64,000 nucleotides of DNA from Pseudomonas abieticivorans (GCF_023509015.1 NZ_CP094975.1:379501-443500), one strand, 5' to 3'; positions 14,656 to 26,021 are shown, counted from the first letter of the stretch. Notes: a model not told the origin generated them from the sequence alone. A program made the numbers and translations.

Positions 14656-17034
14656 CTACTTCCTTAACGTGGCGTTCAACCTTTGTTCGAGCGAGGTGAG
14701 GATAGCTTGCGTTGTGGAATTCACCTCATCGTCATTAAGAGTGCGCGATGGATGCTGCCAGGTCAAGCCAACTGCAAGGCTTTTTCTATGCGGATCAATG
14801 CCTTTACCCTGGTAAACGTCAAATAGGCTGAGGTCTGTGAGCCATTCCCCTGCATTTTCACGGATTACCTGGAGTACGGCGCTCGAAGCCACTTCACGAT
14901 CGGCCACTAAAGCCAGGTCACGGCGCACTTCCGGGAAGCGCGACAGTTCCTGGAATTTAGGCAGTTTGCCCAGGGCGACTTCGGCCAATACCAGCTCGAA
15001 GACGAACACCGGACGGTCCAGGCCCAACTGCTTGACCAGCTCTGGGTGCAAGGCGCCCAGGTAGCCAACTTCGCGACCGTCGCGCTCGATGCGCGCGGTT
15101 TGCCCTGGGTGCAACGCTGGGTGCTTGCCGGGGGCGAAGGTGAACGAACCCAGTGCACCGGCGAAACCCAGTACCGCTTCGACGTCGGCTTTCACGTCGA
15201 AGAAGTCCACGGTATCGCGGCCCTGTGCCCAGCCTTCTGGCAGGCGGCTACCGCACACCACGCCGGCCAGCATCGGCTCTTGCTTCAGGCCTTCCAACTG
15301 GCCGATGAAGCGCAGGCCACTTTCGAACAGGCGCACGCGGTCTTGCTGGCGGTTCAGGTTGTGCTGCAGCGACTTGACCAGGCCCGGCCACAACGAGGCG
15401 CGCATGGCGGCCATGTCGGCAGAGATCGGGTTGGCCAGCAGCAGCGGTTCTACGCCTGGGCTGAACAGCTCGAACATCTTCGGGTCGATGAAGCTATAGG
15501 TGATCGCTTCCTGGTAGCCGCGGGCGACCAGCAGGCGACGCAGCTCCGGCAGGTCACTGCGCGCCTCGGCCTTGGCCTGTGGGGCCAAGCGGGCTTGCGG
15601 GTAGCGGACCGGCAGGCGGTTGTAGCCGTACAGGCGGGCCAGCTCTTCGATCAGGTCGACTTCCAGGCTGATGTCGAAGCGGTGGCTTGGCACTTCGACG
15701 TGCCACTGCCCTGCCCCTTGGGCGGTGATGCCCAGGCCCAGTGCAGACAGCAGGCGCTCGATTTCGACGCTGTCCATGTCCATGCCCAGCATCTGCGAAA
15801 CACGCTCGGCACGCAGGGTGATCGGCGCGATCGACGGCAGGTACTGCTCGCTGACGGTCTCGATGATCGGGCCTGGCTCGCCGCCGGTGATGTCCAGCAG
15901 CAGGCCGGTGGCGCGCTCCATGGCTTCACGGGCCAATTGCCAGTCCACGCCACGCTCGTAACGGTGCGAGGCATCGGTGTGCAGGCCGTAGGAGCGGGCC
16001 TTGCCAGCGACGGCGATCTGGTCGAAGAAGGCGCTTTCCAGAAAAACGTCGCGGGTGTTGGCGGTAACGCCGCTGTGCTCGCCGCCCATGACGCCGGCAA
16101 TGGCCAGTGCACGGGAGTGGTCGGCGATGACCAGGGTGTCGGCACGCAGGGTGACTTCCTGGCCGTCCAGCAGGACCAGTTTCTCGCCCTCCTCGGCCAT
16201 GCGCACGCGGATGCCGCCGTTGATTTCAGCCAGGTCGAAGGCGTGCAGCGGTTGCCCAAGTTCCAGCATCACGTAGTTGGTGATGTCGACGATGGCGTCG
16301 ATGCTGCGCACATCGGCGCGGCGCAGGCGCTCGACCATCCACAGCGGGGTCGGCTTGCTCACGTCGACGTTGCGCACTACGCGGCCCAGGTAACGTGGGC
16401 AAGCGTTGGGGGCCAGTACGTCGACCGGGCGCACTTCGTCGTTCACGGCCGGTACGCTGGCCACGGTTGGGCGGGCGACCGGGGCGTTGTACAGGGCGCC
16501 CACTTCACGGGCAAGGCCGGCCAGGGACAGGCAGTCGCCGCGGTTCGGGGTCAGGTCGACCTCGATGCTGGCATCGTCAAGTTCCAGGTACACACGGAAG
16601 TCTTCGCCCACCGGCGCATCGGCCGGCAGTTCCATCAAGCCGTCGTTGCCTTCGCCCACTTGCAGCTCGGACTGCGAGCAGAGCATGCCGTTGGACTCGA
16701 CGCCGCGCAGCTTGGCCTTCTTGATCTTGAAGTCGCCTGGCAGCTGGGCACCGATCATGGCGAACGGAATTTTCAGGCCCGGGCGCACGTTGGGCGCGCC
16801 GCAGACGACCTGGAAGGTCTCGCTGCCGTTGCTGACCTGGCACACGCGCAGCTTGTCGGCATCGGGGTGTTGCTCGGTGCTGATGACTTCACCGACGACG
16901 ACGCCTGTGAAAACACCGGCCGCGGGGGTGACGCTGTCCACTTCCAAACCGGCCATGGACAGACGAGCCACCAGCTCATCGCGGCTAACCTGCGGGCTTA
17001 CCCAGCCGCGCAGCCATTGTTCACTGAATTTCAT
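14656..17034 (-). CDS. pheT: Phenylalanyl-tRNA synthetase beta subunit
   Basis: The 792-residue product is full length. It opens MKFSEQWLRGWV, then has the tRNA-binding OB domain (VVCGAPNVRPGLKIPFAMIG), B3/B4 editing domain, B5 region and C-terminal anticodon-binding-like domain (ELSRFPEVRRDLALV). It forms an alpha2-beta2 enzyme with PheS that charges tRNA-Phe; beta carries editing. It lies 21 bases downstream of pheS. Confidence 0.98.
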   Translation of the reverse strand: MKFSEQWLRGWVSPQVSRDELVARLSMAGLEVDSVTPAAGVFTGVVVGEVISTEQHPDADKLRVCQVSNGSETFQVVCGAPNVRPGLKIPFAMIGAQLPGDFKIKKAKLRGVESNGMLCSQSELQVGEGNDGLMELPADAPVGEDFRVYLELDDASIEVDLTPNRGDCLSLAGLAREVGALYNAPVARPTVASVPAVNDEVRPVDVLAPNACPRYLGRVVRNVDVSKPTPLWMVERLRRADVRSIDAIVDITNYVMLELGQPLHAFDLAEINGGIRVRMAEEGEKLVLLDGQEVTLRADTLVIADHSRALAIAGVMGGEHSGVTANTRDVFLESAFFDQIAVAGKARSYGLHTDASHRYERGVDWQLAREAMERATGLLLDITGGEPGPIIETVSEQYLPSIAPITLRAERVSQMLGMDMDSVEIERLLSALGLGITAQGAGQWHVEVPSHRFDISLEVDLIEELARLYGYNRLPVRYPQARLAPQAKAEARSDLPELRRLLVARGYQEAITYSFIDPKMFELFSPGVEPLLLANPISADMAAMRASLWPGLVKSLQHNLNRQQDRVRLFESGLRFIGQLEGLKQEPMLAGVVCGSRLPEGWAQGRDTVDFFDVKADVEAVLGFAGALGSFTFAPGKHPALHPGQTARIERDGREVGYLGALHPELVKQLGLDRPVFVFELVLAEVALGKLPKFQELSRFPEVRRDLALVADREVASSAVLQVIRENAGEWLTDLSLFDVYQGKGIDPHRKSLAVGLTWQHPSRTLNDDEVNSTTQAILTSLEQRLNATLRK

Positions 17035-17055
17035 CCTGCTCTCCTAATAATTCGT

Positions 17056-18125
<1,070 letters not shown>

Positions 18126-18181
18126 AAGACGTTTAACACCGAAGGCCGCCGAAACGGCCTTGGGTGATTGTCGGGGGTTAC

Positions 18182-18538
18182 TTAAGCCAAGGTGGCTTTA
18201 GCTTTCTCGACAATCGCAGCAAACGCCGCTTTTTCGTTCACTGCCAGATCAGCCAGAACCTTACGGTCGATCTCGATGGACGCTTTTTTCAGGCCAGCGA
18301 TGAAACGGCTGTAGGACAGACCGTTAATACGTGCACCGGCGTTGATACGAGCGATCCACAGAGCGCGGAACTGACGTTTTTTCTGACGACGGTCACGGTA
18401 GGCGTATTGGCCTGCCTTGATTACCGCTTGCTTGGCAACACGGAACACGCGGCTGCGTGCGCCGTAGTAACCTTTAGCAAGTTTCAGAATTTTTTTGTGA
18501 CGCTTACGGGCAATGACGCCACGCTTTACACGAGCCAT
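18182..18538 (-). CDS. rplT: 50S ribosomal protein L20
   Basis: The 118-residue protein starts [18 protein letters not shown] and is the usual length for L20, an early 23S rRNA assembly protein. In enterobacteria L20 also represses its own operon by binding the rpmI leader. It follows rpmI by 29 bases. Confidence 0.98.
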   Translation of the reverse strand: MARVKRGVIARKRHKKILKLAKGYYGARSRVFRVAKQAVIKAGQYAYRDRRQKKRQFRALWIARINAGARINGLSYSRFIAGLKKASIEIDRKVLADLAVNEKAAFAAIVEKAKATLA

Positions 18539-18567
18539 GAGTAAACTCCTCTAGTCTTAACCAAAAA

Positions 18568-18762
18568 TTAACGAAGGCGCAGCATGCGCTCGACTTTTGC
18601 CACGTCAGACGGATGCAGCAAGCTGCTACCGCGCAGTTGACGCTTACGCTTGGTCGACATTTTGGTCAGGATGTGGCTCTTGAAAGCGTGTTTGTGCTTG
18701 ATACCGTTAGCAGTTTTCAGAAACCGCTTAGCAGCACCACTTTTAGTCTTCATCTTTGGCAT
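18568..18762 (-). CDS. rpmI: 50S ribosomal protein L35
   Basis: The 64-residue, very basic protein ([20 protein letters not shown] ... [15 protein letters not shown]) is a complete L35. It lies between infC and rplT, the standard order. Confidence 0.98.
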   Translation of the reverse strand: MPKMKTKSGAAKRFLKTANGIKHKHAFKSHILTKMSTKRKRQLRGSSLLHPSDVAKVERMLRLR

Positions 18763-18822
18763 GTTCGGATACTCCGCATTCAGTTGATAAACATAACCGC
18801 AAGGCCTGCCGTGCCCTGGTGG

Positions 18823-19374
18823 TTATTTCTTTTTCTTGGGGGCGATGACCATAATAAGCTGGCGTCCTTCCATCTTAGGATGCTGTTCGACCGAGCCGTA
18901 CTCGAGCAGGTCACCTTCGACCCGCTTGAGAAGCTCCATCCCCAGCTCCTGATGCGCCATCTCACGGCCGCGAAATCTCAACGAGATCTTGGCCCTGTCC
19001 CCATCACTAAGGAAACGTACCAGGTTGCGTAGTTTTACCTGGTAATCCCCTTCCTCCGTCCCTGGACGAAACTTGATTTCTTTGACCTGGATCTGCTTCT
19101 GGTTCTTCTTCGCCGCAGCAACCTGCTTCTTCTTCTCGAAGATCGACTTGCCGTAGTCCATCACGCGACAGACTGGCGGGATTGCGTCGGCGGAAATTTC
19201 CACCAGGTCCAGCTTCGCTTCTTCAGCGATACGAAGCGCTTCATCAATCGAGACGATGCCAACCTGCTCGCCGTCAGCGCCAATTAACCGAACCTCGCGT
19301 GCCGAGATATTCTCGTTGATCGGGGCCTTCGGTGCAGCTCGTTTATCTTGTCTCATTTCACGCTTAATAATAAT
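18823..19374 (-). CDS. infC: Translation initiation factor IF-3, ATT start
   Basis: IF-3 binds the 30S subunit and proofreads start codons. The two-domain protein is complete ([16 protein letters not shown] ... [14 protein letters not shown]). The first ATG (19356) would drop residues IIKRE that precede it in this family. Three consecutive ATT codons lie at 19374-19366, after the GGAG at the very end of thrS. I place the start at the first ATT (183 residues, overlapping the thrS stop by one base), though the third has better spacing from GGAG. A rare AUU start is known in E. coli infC, where it allows IF-3 to limit its own synthesis. Confidence 0.93.
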   Translation of the reverse strand: MIIKREMRQDKRAAPKAPINENISAREVRLIGADGEQVGIVSIDEALRIAEEAKLDLVEISADAIPPVCRVMDYGKSIFEKKKQVAAAKKNQKQIQVKEIKFRPGTEEGDYQVKLRNLVRFLSDGDRAKISLRFRGREMAHQELGMELLKRVEGDLLEYGSVEQHPKMEGRQLIMVIAPKKKK

Positions 19375-21296
19375 TACTCCGAATCATGGCGACCACGCCG
19401 GGAAACCGCTTGTGCAAGGAACTCGGCGAATTGGGCGACGGGCATGGAGCCCAGGTCAGCGCCTTCACGGGTACGCACAGCGACAGTTTGCGTTTCGACT
19501 TCCCGATCTCCGATGACGAGGAGATAAGGAACCTTGAGCAAAGTATGCTCGCGGATTTTAAAGCCGATCTTTTCATTTCTCAAGTCAGACTTGGCACGAA
19601 ATCCGCTCTGAGCCAGGTTTTTTTCTACTTCGAGGGCAAATTCTGCTTGTTTATCAGTGATATTCATGACCACTGCCTGCGTTGGCGCGAGCCAGGCAGG
19701 GAATGCACCTTCGTAGTGCTCGATCAGGATACCGATAAAACGCTCGAACGAGCCGAGAATTGCGCGGTGAAGCATGACCGGATGTTTACGGCCGTTGTCT
19801 TCGGTGACGTACTCGGCACCCAGACGGATCGGCAGGTTGAAATCGAGTTGCAGCGTACCGCACTGCCAGACGCGACCCAGGCAGTCCTTCAGGGAAAATT
19901 CGATTTTCGGACCGTAGAAGGCGCCTTCGCCCGGCTGCAGGTCATACGCAAGACCTGCATTATCCAAAGCAGCGGCTAGCGCAGCCTCGGCACGATCCCA
20001 CAATTCGTCGGAACCTACACGCTTTTCCGGACGAGTTGACAGTTTAAGTTGAATATCCTTGAAGCCGAAGTCCGAATACACGTCCATGGTCAGCTTGATG
20101 AAATCAGCCGATTCGGATTGCATCTGCTCTTCGGTGCAGAAGATGTGCGCGTCGTCCTGAACGAAGCCACGCACGCGCATGATGCCGTGCAGCGCGCCCG
20201 AAGGCTCGTTGCGATGGCACGCGCCGAACTCGGCCAGGCGCATCGGCAGCTCGCGGTAGCTCTTCAGGCCCTGGTTGAACACCTGTACGTGGCACGGGCA
20301 GTTCATCGGTTTGATGGCGTAGTCGCGGCTTTCCGACTCGGTGGTGAACATGTTCTCGGCGTAGTTGGCCCAGTGCCCGGATTTTTCCCACAGGCTGCGG
20401 TCAACCACTTGCGGCGTCTTTATCTCAAGGTAGCCGTTGTCGCGCTGCAACTTGCGCATGTACTGCTCGAGCACCTGGTAGGTGGTCCAGCCGTTGGGGT
20501 GCCAGAACACCATGCCCGGCGCTTCTTCCTGAAGGTGGAACAGGCCCAGGCGCTTGCCGATCTTGCGATGGTCGCGTTTTTCGGCCTCTTCGATGCGCTT
20601 GACGTAGGCTGCCAGCTGCTTCTTGTCAGCCCAGGCCGTGCCATACACGCGCTGCAATTGCTCGTTCTTGGCATCGCCACGCCAGTAGGCGCCCGACAGC
20701 TTGGTCAGTTTGAACGACTTCAGGAAGCGGGTGTTCGGCACGTGCGGACCGCGGCACATGTCGACGTATTCTTCGTGATAGTACAGGCCCATGGCCTGTT
20801 CATCGGGCATGTCCTCGACCAGGCGCAGCTTGTATTCCTCGCCACGGGCCTTGAACACCTCGATCACTTCGGCACGCGGCGTGACTTTCTTGATCACGTC
20901 GTACTCGGTGTCGATCAGTTGCTGCATGCGCGCTTCGATGGCAGCCATGTCGTCCGGGGTGAACGGGCGCTCGAACGCGATATCGTAATAAAAGCCTTCT
21001 TCGATGACCGGGCCGATCACCATTTTCGCCGTCGGGTACAGCTGCTTGACCGCATGACCCACCAGGTGCGCGCAAGAGTGGCGGATGATTTCCAGCCCTT
21101 CTTCGTCTTTGGGGGTGATGATCTGCAAGGTGGCGTCGCTGGTGATCATGTCGCTGGCGTCGACCAACTGGCCATTGACCTTGCCGGCCACGGTGGCTTT
21201 TGCCAGGCCTGCACCAATGGATGCGGCGACATCGGCTACCGATACCGCATGATCGAACGAACGCTGACTGCCGTCGGGAAGAGTAATAGTTGGCAT
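19374..21296 (-). CDS. thrS: Threonyl-tRNA synthetase
   Basis: The start [10 protein letters not shown] (21296) has GAGAGGAGG upstream. The 640-residue enzyme has the TGS domain, the N2 editing domain with [16 protein letters not shown], and class II catalytic motifs including the zinc ligands (NCPCHVQVF). It charges tRNA-Thr and clears mischarged serine. Its 3' end carries the infC ribosome site. The leader contains two anticodon-like hairpins described separately. Confidence 0.98.
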   Translation of the reverse strand: MPTITLPDGSQRSFDHAVSVADVAASIGAGLAKATVAGKVNGQLVDASDMITSDATLQIITPKDEEGLEIIRHSCAHLVGHAVKQLYPTAKMVIGPVIEEGFYYDIAFERPFTPDDMAAIEARMQQLIDTEYDVIKKVTPRAEVIEVFKARGEEYKLRLVEDMPDEQAMGLYYHEEYVDMCRGPHVPNTRFLKSFKLTKLSGAYWRGDAKNEQLQRVYGTAWADKKQLAAYVKRIEEAEKRDHRKIGKRLGLFHLQEEAPGMVFWHPNGWTTYQVLEQYMRKLQRDNGYLEIKTPQVVDRSLWEKSGHWANYAENMFTTESESRDYAIKPMNCPCHVQVFNQGLKSYRELPMRLAEFGACHRNEPSGALHGIMRVRGFVQDDAHIFCTEEQMQSESADFIKLTMDVYSDFGFKDIQLKLSTRPEKRVGSDELWDRAEAALAAALDNAGLAYDLQPGEGAFYGPKIEFSLKDCLGRVWQCGTLQLDFNLPIRLGAEYVTEDNGRKHPVMLHRAILGSFERFIGILIEHYEGAFPAWLAPTQAVVMNITDKQAEFALEVEKNLAQSGFRAKSDLRNEKIGFKIREHTLLKVPYLLVIGDREVETQTVAVRTREGADLGSMPVAQFAEFLAQAVSRRGRHDSE

Positions 21297-21315
21297 GGCG
21301 CCTCCTCTCCTAGTG

Positions 21316-21521
21316 GTGACCCCTACCAAAGGTCACGTGGGTTGGGATGAGCCAGTACGCGATTCGTACCAGGCCGTTCGCATGCGAACGCCTGCCTTAC
21401 AACGGCAGGAGCCTATTAGGCCAACCGGTAACCGAACCAGAGTGACTGGATAGTAATAAAGAAAACCCGATGTTGCGGTTGCCAAAGCAGCGACCAGACA
21501 CCATCAAGGCCGCACATCCTA
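21316..21521 (-). promoter_or_regulatory. thrS leader with two tRNA-Thr anticodon-arm mimics
   Basis: On the minus strand two hairpins precede the thrS ribosome site. Distal (21391-21409): stem CCTGCC/GGCAGG, 7-base loop GTTGTAA, i.e. U33, anticodon UGU, A37. Proximal (21316-21336): stem GTGACCT/GGGTCAC with one G-U pair, 7-base loop TTGGTAG, i.e. U33, anticodon GGU, A37. Both triplets are threonine anticodons. A palindrome GTTCGCATGCGAAC lies between them. TAGGAT at 21521-21516 is a likely -10, which gives a leader of about 210 bases. E. coli thrS is repressed by ThrRS binding two such mimics; the same control here is inferred. Confidence 0.6.
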
Positions 21522-21650
21522 GCACAGATAAACGCTAAAAAACCTTGCCCGCAGGCGCCGCCGGCGGTAGGAAACGGCTGAGGAACTTGCACTTACATTT
21601 CTGGCTCCTATGTAAAGTAAGTTACTTCTTCCACAAAGGAGCACCTCGCT

Positions 21651-21953
21651 ATGCGTTTCCAGTCTCTCTTCCCCCTCGCCGCCTGCCTGGCCTTCGCCCT
21701 GCCTATCAGCGCCCACGCCGGTGAGTGGCCTGCGGGCGCCAAGGCCTCATTCCTCAGCCAGTGCGAAAGCGCGGCCGGGGAACGCGTGGGTGCGGCGGCC
21801 GCCAAGACCCATTGCGAATGCAGTGAAAAAGCCATCAGCTCGAAAATGAGCTCTGATGAACTTAAGTCTGTAGCCAATTCCGACCAGGGGGTGGACCCTG
21901 CCCTGCAGAAGAAAATGATGGACGCAGCCCAGGGTTGCCGCACCAAGAAATAG
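21651..21953 (+). CDS. Small exported protein, 100 aa
   Basis: AAGGAG precedes the ATG. The signal peptide MRFQSLFPLAACLAFALPIS ends at AHA. The mature 77-residue helical protein has four Cys (SQCES, HCECSE, QGCRTK). Similar small periplasmic proteins occur in Pseudomonas without known function. It is monocistronic, with a GC-rich tail region. Confidence 0.75.
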   Translation: MRFQSLFPLAACLAFALPISAHAGEWPAGAKASFLSQCESAAGERVGAAAAKTHCECSEKAISSKMSSDELKSVANSDQGVDPALQKKMMDAAQGCRTKK

Positions 21954-22243
21954 ACCTTTTGAGGCGCCGAGCGACCCCGCCGGCGCCCCCTCACACTGAA
22001 AAAATGCCATTTCCTACAAATTTTCGAGTTTTTTACGGCTTTTTTTTCACGCCATTTTTTCTGGCAAAACCCAATGAAATAAGGGGTTTAGCGGATTTAT
22101 GACCGGCAGCGGACAAAAATACCCGGACTAATCGCACATCTAAACAGCTACCGGGCCGAACATTTAGACTATGATGTCTCCGTGTGCCCAGTTGGCCTGA
22201 GCAGCACAGCACTACTGAATATTATGTTTCTTGGAGATACACC

Positions 22244-22456
22244 ATGTCTAATCGCCAGACCGGCACCGTAAAATGGTTCAACGATGAGAAAGGCTTCGGC
22301 TTCATCACTCCTCAAGGTGGCGGTGACGACCTGTTCGTACACTTCAAAGCTATCGAATCCGACGGTTTCAAAAGCCTGAAAGAAGGCCAGACCGTTTCGT
22401 TCGTGGCTGAGAAAGGCCAAAAGGGCATGCAAGCTGCTCAAGTTCGCGGCGAGTAA
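22244..22456 (+). CDS. Cold-shock domain protein
   Basis: The start [14 protein letters not shown] (22244) follows TTGGAG. The 70-residue product has RNP1 (KGFGFI) and RNP2 (LFVHF) motifs of CspA-type RNA chaperones. They bind single-stranded RNA and melt structure. A leader of perhaps 80 bases is likely and a strong terminator follows. The paralogue letter cannot be assigned. Confidence 0.95.
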   Translation: MSNRQTGTVKWFNDEKGFGFITPQGGGDDLFVHFKAIESDGFKSLKEGQTVSFVAEKGQKGMQAAQVRGE

Positions 22457-22470
22457 TTCTCTGCTGAACT

Positions 22471-22503
22471 AAAAAAAACCCGCCCTGGTGGCGGGTTTTT
22501 TTA
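22471..22503 (+). terminator. Terminator of the cold-shock gene
   Basis: The stem ACCCGCC/GGCGGGT with loop CTGGT is preceded by an A run and followed by seven T, so it could act in both directions. Confidence 0.93.
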
Positions 22504-22529
22504 TGCCTGGCGTTTAGCCAGGGCTTACC

Positions 22530-22862
22530 TCAACCGCAGTTGACGCGATCGACCACGCCCTTGTCATCGGTGTTGAGGTTGACCCGATCGGAACGATATT
22601 CCAGGGTCATCACGTCGGTGGGCTTGAGGATGCGAGCGATTTGCGCGCCAGAGCGCTTGCGGGCGTCTTCCAGCAGGGCTGCTGAAGCCGGTTTGCCTAT
22701 CGCATATTGCGCGCCGTCGGCGTTGCAGCGCCCGTCATTGGCAACGGCCGGAGCCGGTGCAGCCGAAGTACCCGACGCCTTTTCAGGCGACCCCGATGTC
22801 GAACAGCCCGCCAAAACCACTGCAGCCAGCAGGGTTACCCAAGATGCGCGTACGCAAGACAT
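22530..22862 (-). CDS. Lipoprotein with I78-type protease-inhibitor domain
   Basis: AAGGAGG precedes the ATG at 22862. The N-terminus has a lipobox (VVLAGC). After a Ser/Ala/Pro linker, the domain CNADGAQYAIGKPASAALLE ... SGAQIARILKPTDVMTLEY ... DRVNCG matches the peptidase inhibitor I78 family, which blocks serine proteases. It is 110 residues, anchored to a membrane and probably periplasmic. It converges on the cold-shock gene. Confidence 0.8.
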   Translation of the reverse strand: MSCVRASWVTLLAAVVLAGCSTSGSPEKASGTSAAPAPAVANDGRCNADGAQYAIGKPASAALLEDARKRSGAQIARILKPTDVMTLEYRSDRVNLNTDDKGVVDRVNCG

Positions 22863-22995
22863 GTAGCCTCCTTGTTGAAAAAAGTCAGAACCCATGGGAC
22901 CGCGCAGGCCCCCTCGGGTTGCAAAAGATCATCAGTCTGCCCGAGCGCGCCGGCCTTGAGGCAGCGCAATCGTGACTGAATGTTAACGAAGATAC

Positions 22996-23340
22996 TCAGT
23001 AGACGTCGATGTAGTCCGACGACGGTTTGGGCCAATTATCTTTCAACGCATTGAAAATCTGCTGCACCCAGACATCGTCGCAAGCCGGTACCGGCCCAAC
23101 GCAACCGGACCCCGCCGCCCAGGTTTCCAAGCGAAAGGCCAAGCCGTCGACGGCCACGCCCCCCACCGCGCTGGTCGAAAGCCAGGCCTGGCCTGCCTTG
23201 CTGACGCGCAACTGGTTATGCACGGCGTTGTTGCCGGAGGCGATCAGCCCCCGCACCGCGTCCAGAGTCAAGGCTTGCGGGTCATTCAAATCGATCTGCA
23301 CAAGGGTCTCCAGCCGGTCAAAGAGGCCCAAGTTTGGCAT
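22996..23340 (-). CDS. Unknown protein, 114 aa
   Basis: The frame from ATG 23340 (TAAGG upstream) gives MPNLGLFDRLETLVQIDLND ... DNWPKPSSDYIDVY. Amino-acid composition looks natural and two Cys flank GPVPA. The open frame extends further upstream, so the start is uncertain. No family is recognised. Confidence 0.5.
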   Translation of the reverse strand: MPNLGLFDRLETLVQIDLNDPQALTLDAVRGLIASGNNAVHNQLRVSKAGQAWLSTSAVGGVAVDGLAFRLETWAAGSGCVGPVPACDDVWVQQIFNALKDNWPKPSSDYIDVY

Positions 23341-23490
23341 GCCAGCGGCCTTATGCCTAAGTAGCAGTGCCAAATTTCGCCGGTAATGGTTTACTGGTAG
23401 TGCACGGTGAGGCAGACCACCGCGGCCGCGACGACCAGGGAACCGGTACCGCTCGCGCTCTTCCAACGCTCACAGGTAGTACGATATTTC

Positions 23491-23736
23491 ATGGCCAACG
23501 TAACCGTAGACGCTGACATCAAGGCCAAGTGGGACCAGGCGCAGGGCTCCTACAGCCCCGGCAACCCGGAAGAACTGGCTATCATCGCCATCGACCTGCT
23601 GGTCAAGGACATCGGCAACGACGCGGCGCTGTCGTTCATCACCCAGGTATTCGAAAAGTACTCCGCCGACCACGGGCATGCCGCGCACCACGCAAAGGCC
23701 CCCCATGCGGCAGAGCCACCGCCCTTTCCTGCCTGA
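23491..23736 (+). CDS. Unknown small protein, 81 aa
   Basis: The ATG at 23491 gives MANVTVDADIKAKWDQAQGS, a helical middle (ELAIIAIDLLVKDIGNDAAL) and a His/Ala/Pro-rich tail (HGHAAHHAKAPHAAEPPPFP). The ribosome site is weak (AGGTAGT). The His-rich tail could bind metal, but that is only a guess. It converges on the nucleoside hydrolase gene. Confidence 0.6.
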   Translation: MANVTVDADIKAKWDQAQGSYSPGNPEELAIIAIDLLVKDIGNDAALSFITQVFEKYSADHGHAAHHAKAPHAAEPPPFPA

Positions 23737-23742
23737 CGCCGG

Positions 23743-24684
23743 CTATTGCAAGCGTGCCAGTCGCTCGGTCAACAGGTCGAAAAAGCCCTGGGCATCGCCA
23801 TTTTCGACCCAAAACACGTTGCCTGGTTGTTTCAAGGTGCCGTACCAGTCGGTAATGGTCTGGCCCGAGGTGGGACCGTCGCGGCTGTCGACGGCAACGT
23901 GCACGTGGCGGCCGCTGAACAGCCCGGGCTTTAGCAGGTAGGCGATCACGCTGGCATCGTGCACCGGCCCGCCCGGTAGCCCGTAGTGCACCATGTCGAG
24001 TTTGACGTACTCATTGAGAATATCGCTGACCAACTGCCCGGCACGGTTGCCCAAGGCGGCGATCTGCGCCAGGCGCGACTCACTGGTGAGGATCTTGTGG
24101 GTCACGTCCAGCGGGATGTAGGTCAGTTTGACGCCACTGGCCAACACCCTTTGGGCGGCATGGGGGTCGGCATACAGGTTGAACTCGGCCACCGGGGTGA
24201 TGTTGCCGCCATTGAAATGCGCGCCGCCCATCACCACCACTTCCTTGATGCCACGTACGATATCGGGAGCCTGGTCCAGCGCCAGCGCCAGGTTGGTCTG
24301 CGGGCCGAGCATGGCGATGGTCACGCTATCGGCCGGCACTGCGAGCAAGGTGTCGATCAGGTACTGCACCGCGCCGCCTTGGGCCAACGGCGCAACCGGC
24401 TCATGCACCGTGATACCCGGCAAGCCTTCCTGGCCATGCACGTGCTCGGCGTAGATCGGCGCGCGTACCAAAGGGCGCGCGGCACCTGCATACACCGGCA
24501 CCTCTTCACGGCCTGCCCATTCGCGTGCCAGGCGAGCATTGCGCGAGGTCTTGTCGACCGTGACGTTGCCGGCGACGGTGGTGATGGCACGCACGCTCAA
24601 TTGCTCGGGCGAGGCCAGGGCCAGCAACAGCGCCACCACGTCGTCGGCGCCCGGGTCGGTGTCGATGATCAGGTCGATGCTCAT
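23743..24684 (-). CDS. Inosine-uridine-type nucleoside hydrolase
   Basis: The start [20 protein letters not shown] (24684) shows the family signature DTDPGxDD that binds Ca2+ and ribose; HDASVIAYLL carries the C-terminal His/Asp. The 313-residue enzyme splits ribonucleosides to base and ribose. It is the last gene of the ribose operon, its ATG overlapping the rbsD stop by one base (TGATG), so its product feeds free ribose into RbsD/RbsK. Substrate range is not readable from sequence. Confidence 0.93.
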   Translation of the reverse strand: MSIDLIIDTDPGADDVVALLLALASPEQLSVRAITTVAGNVTVDKTSRNARLAREWAGREEVPVYAGAARPLVRAPIYAEHVHGQEGLPGITVHEPVAPLAQGGAVQYLIDTLLAVPADSVTIAMLGPQTNLALALDQAPDIVRGIKEVVVMGGAHFNGGNITPVAEFNLYADPHAAQRVLASGVKLTYIPLDVTHKILTSESRLAQIAALGNRAGQLVSDILNEYVKLDMVHYGLPGGPVHDASVIAYLLKPGLFSGRHVHVAVDSRDGPTSGQTITDWYGTLKQPGNVFWVENGDAQGFFDLLTERLARLQ

Positions 24685-25088
24685 CAGAAGGTCACCCCGG
24701 CCACCAGCGCGATATTGCTGTAGGGCTGGCATTCGCCGGTGCGCACGATCGCCCGCGCCTGGCTGCACAACCGCTTGAAGTCAGCGTGGCTGACCAGGCG
24801 CTCGCGGCCCAGGGCGCCCTCCCCTTGCAGGCGTTGCAGCGCCGCCAGGGCCGGCGGCCGGGCCTGCAGGATTTCTTCGGCGAGCACGTGGCTTTCCACC
24901 TGCAATTCACTGAGCAGCACCTCAAGGGTGGCCACGAAGCCCGGGATACCCTGGGTCAAGGCCAGGTCGATCAACTCGACGCCGGGCGGCACCGGCAACC
25001 CGGCATCGCCGATCACCACGATGTCACCATGCCCAAGGGAGGCGATCAGGCGCGAGAGCGCGATGTTGAGCAGGGGGGTCTTTTTCAT
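24684..25088 (-). CDS. rbsD: D-ribose pyranase
   Basis: The 134-residue protein begins [20 protein letters not shown] with the conserved catalytic His and GDAGLPVPP loop, and ends [12 protein letters not shown]. It converts pyranose to furanose ribose for ribokinase. It overlaps rbsK by four bases (ATGA). Confidence 0.95.
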   Translation of the reverse strand: MKKTPLLNIALSRLIASLGHGDIVVIGDAGLPVPPGVELIDLALTQGIPGFVATLEVLLSELQVESHVLAEEILQARPPALAALQRLQGEGALGRERLVSHADFKRLCSQARAIVRTGECQPYSNIALVAGVTF

Positions 25089-26005
25089 AGCGGTGTGAAG
25101 GCCTGTACTTCTTTCAAGGTAGGAATCGACGGCTGGGCGCCGGCAGCGGTCACCGACAGCGCGGCGGCGACCTGGCCGAAGGCAATGGCCTGGCGCTCAG
25201 TGTCGCCACGGGCCAGGGCGGCGGCAAAGCCACCGACGAAGGTGTCACCGGCTGCGGTGGTGTCCACGGCTTTGACCTGGGGCGCCGGAAAATGCTCGAA
25301 ACCTTGGCCATCGGCAAACAACGAGCCCTGCGCGCCCAGGGTCACGATCACTTTGCCCGCGCCCATGGCCAGCAACTGGCTGGCCGCCTGCTCGGCACTG
25401 GCGCGCGAGTCCACCACCAGGCCGGTCAAGGCCTGCGCCTCGCTCTCATTGGGGATCAGGTAGTCGATGGCCGCGTACCAGTCGCTGGGCAAAGGCCCGC
25501 TGGCAGGCGCCGGGTTGAGAATGACCGTCTTGCCCAGCTCACGGCCGCGCTTGAGGGCAAAGGCCACCGCCTCGTTAGGCACTTCCAACTGGCAGATGAT
25601 GACCTCGGCCTGCACCAACAAGTGGTCGACGGCCTGCACCGAGGCCGGTGACACCCGGCCATTGGCGCCCGCGACGATCACGATGGCATTCTGGCTGCTG
25701 TCGTCGACCACGATCAATGCCACGCCGCTGGCGACATCGGCGATCGGGGTGACGGCCTGGCAATCGATGCCCTCCACCAGCAAACCGGCGAGCAATTGCT
25801 CGCCATAGGCGTCACCGCCCACGCAACCGATCATTGCCACCGGCGCCCCCAACCGAGCGGCGGCCACGGCCTGGTTGGCCCCCTTGCCACCCGGCACCGT
25901 GACGAACGAGTCGCCATGCAGGGTTTCCCCGCCGCGCGGCAGGCGCGGTGCGCGCGTGACCAGATCCATGTTCAGACTGCCTACTACCACAACTTTTGCT
26001 TGCAT
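25085..26005 (-). CDS. rbsK: Ribokinase
   Basis: The start [16 protein letters not shown] (26005) is chosen over an upstream frame without a ribosome site. The 306-residue PfkB-family kinase has [15 protein letters not shown] (sugar site) and [17 protein letters not shown] (anion hole and catalytic Asp). It forms ribose-5-phosphate with ATP. Confidence 0.96.
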   Translation of the reverse strand: MQAKVVVVGSLNMDLVTRAPRLPRGGETLHGDSFVTVPGGKGANQAVAAARLGAPVAMIGCVGGDAYGEQLLAGLLVEGIDCQAVTPIADVASGVALIVVDDSSQNAIVIVAGANGRVSPASVQAVDHLLVQAEVIICQLEVPNEAVAFALKRGRELGKTVILNPAPASGPLPSDWYAAIDYLIPNESEAQALTGLVVDSRASAEQAASQLLAMGAGKVIVTLGAQGSLFADGQGFEHFPAPQVKAVDTTAAGDTFVGGFAAALARGDTERQAIAFGQVAAALSVTAAGAQPSIPTLKEVQAFTPL

Positions 26006-26021
26006 GTGACGTTGCCTTGTA

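Noticed and set aside
23393..23492. A 33-codon minus-strand frame with a hydrophobic centre opposite the start of 23491-23736
   Set aside because: Overlaps the start of a better-supported gene and has no ribosome site.
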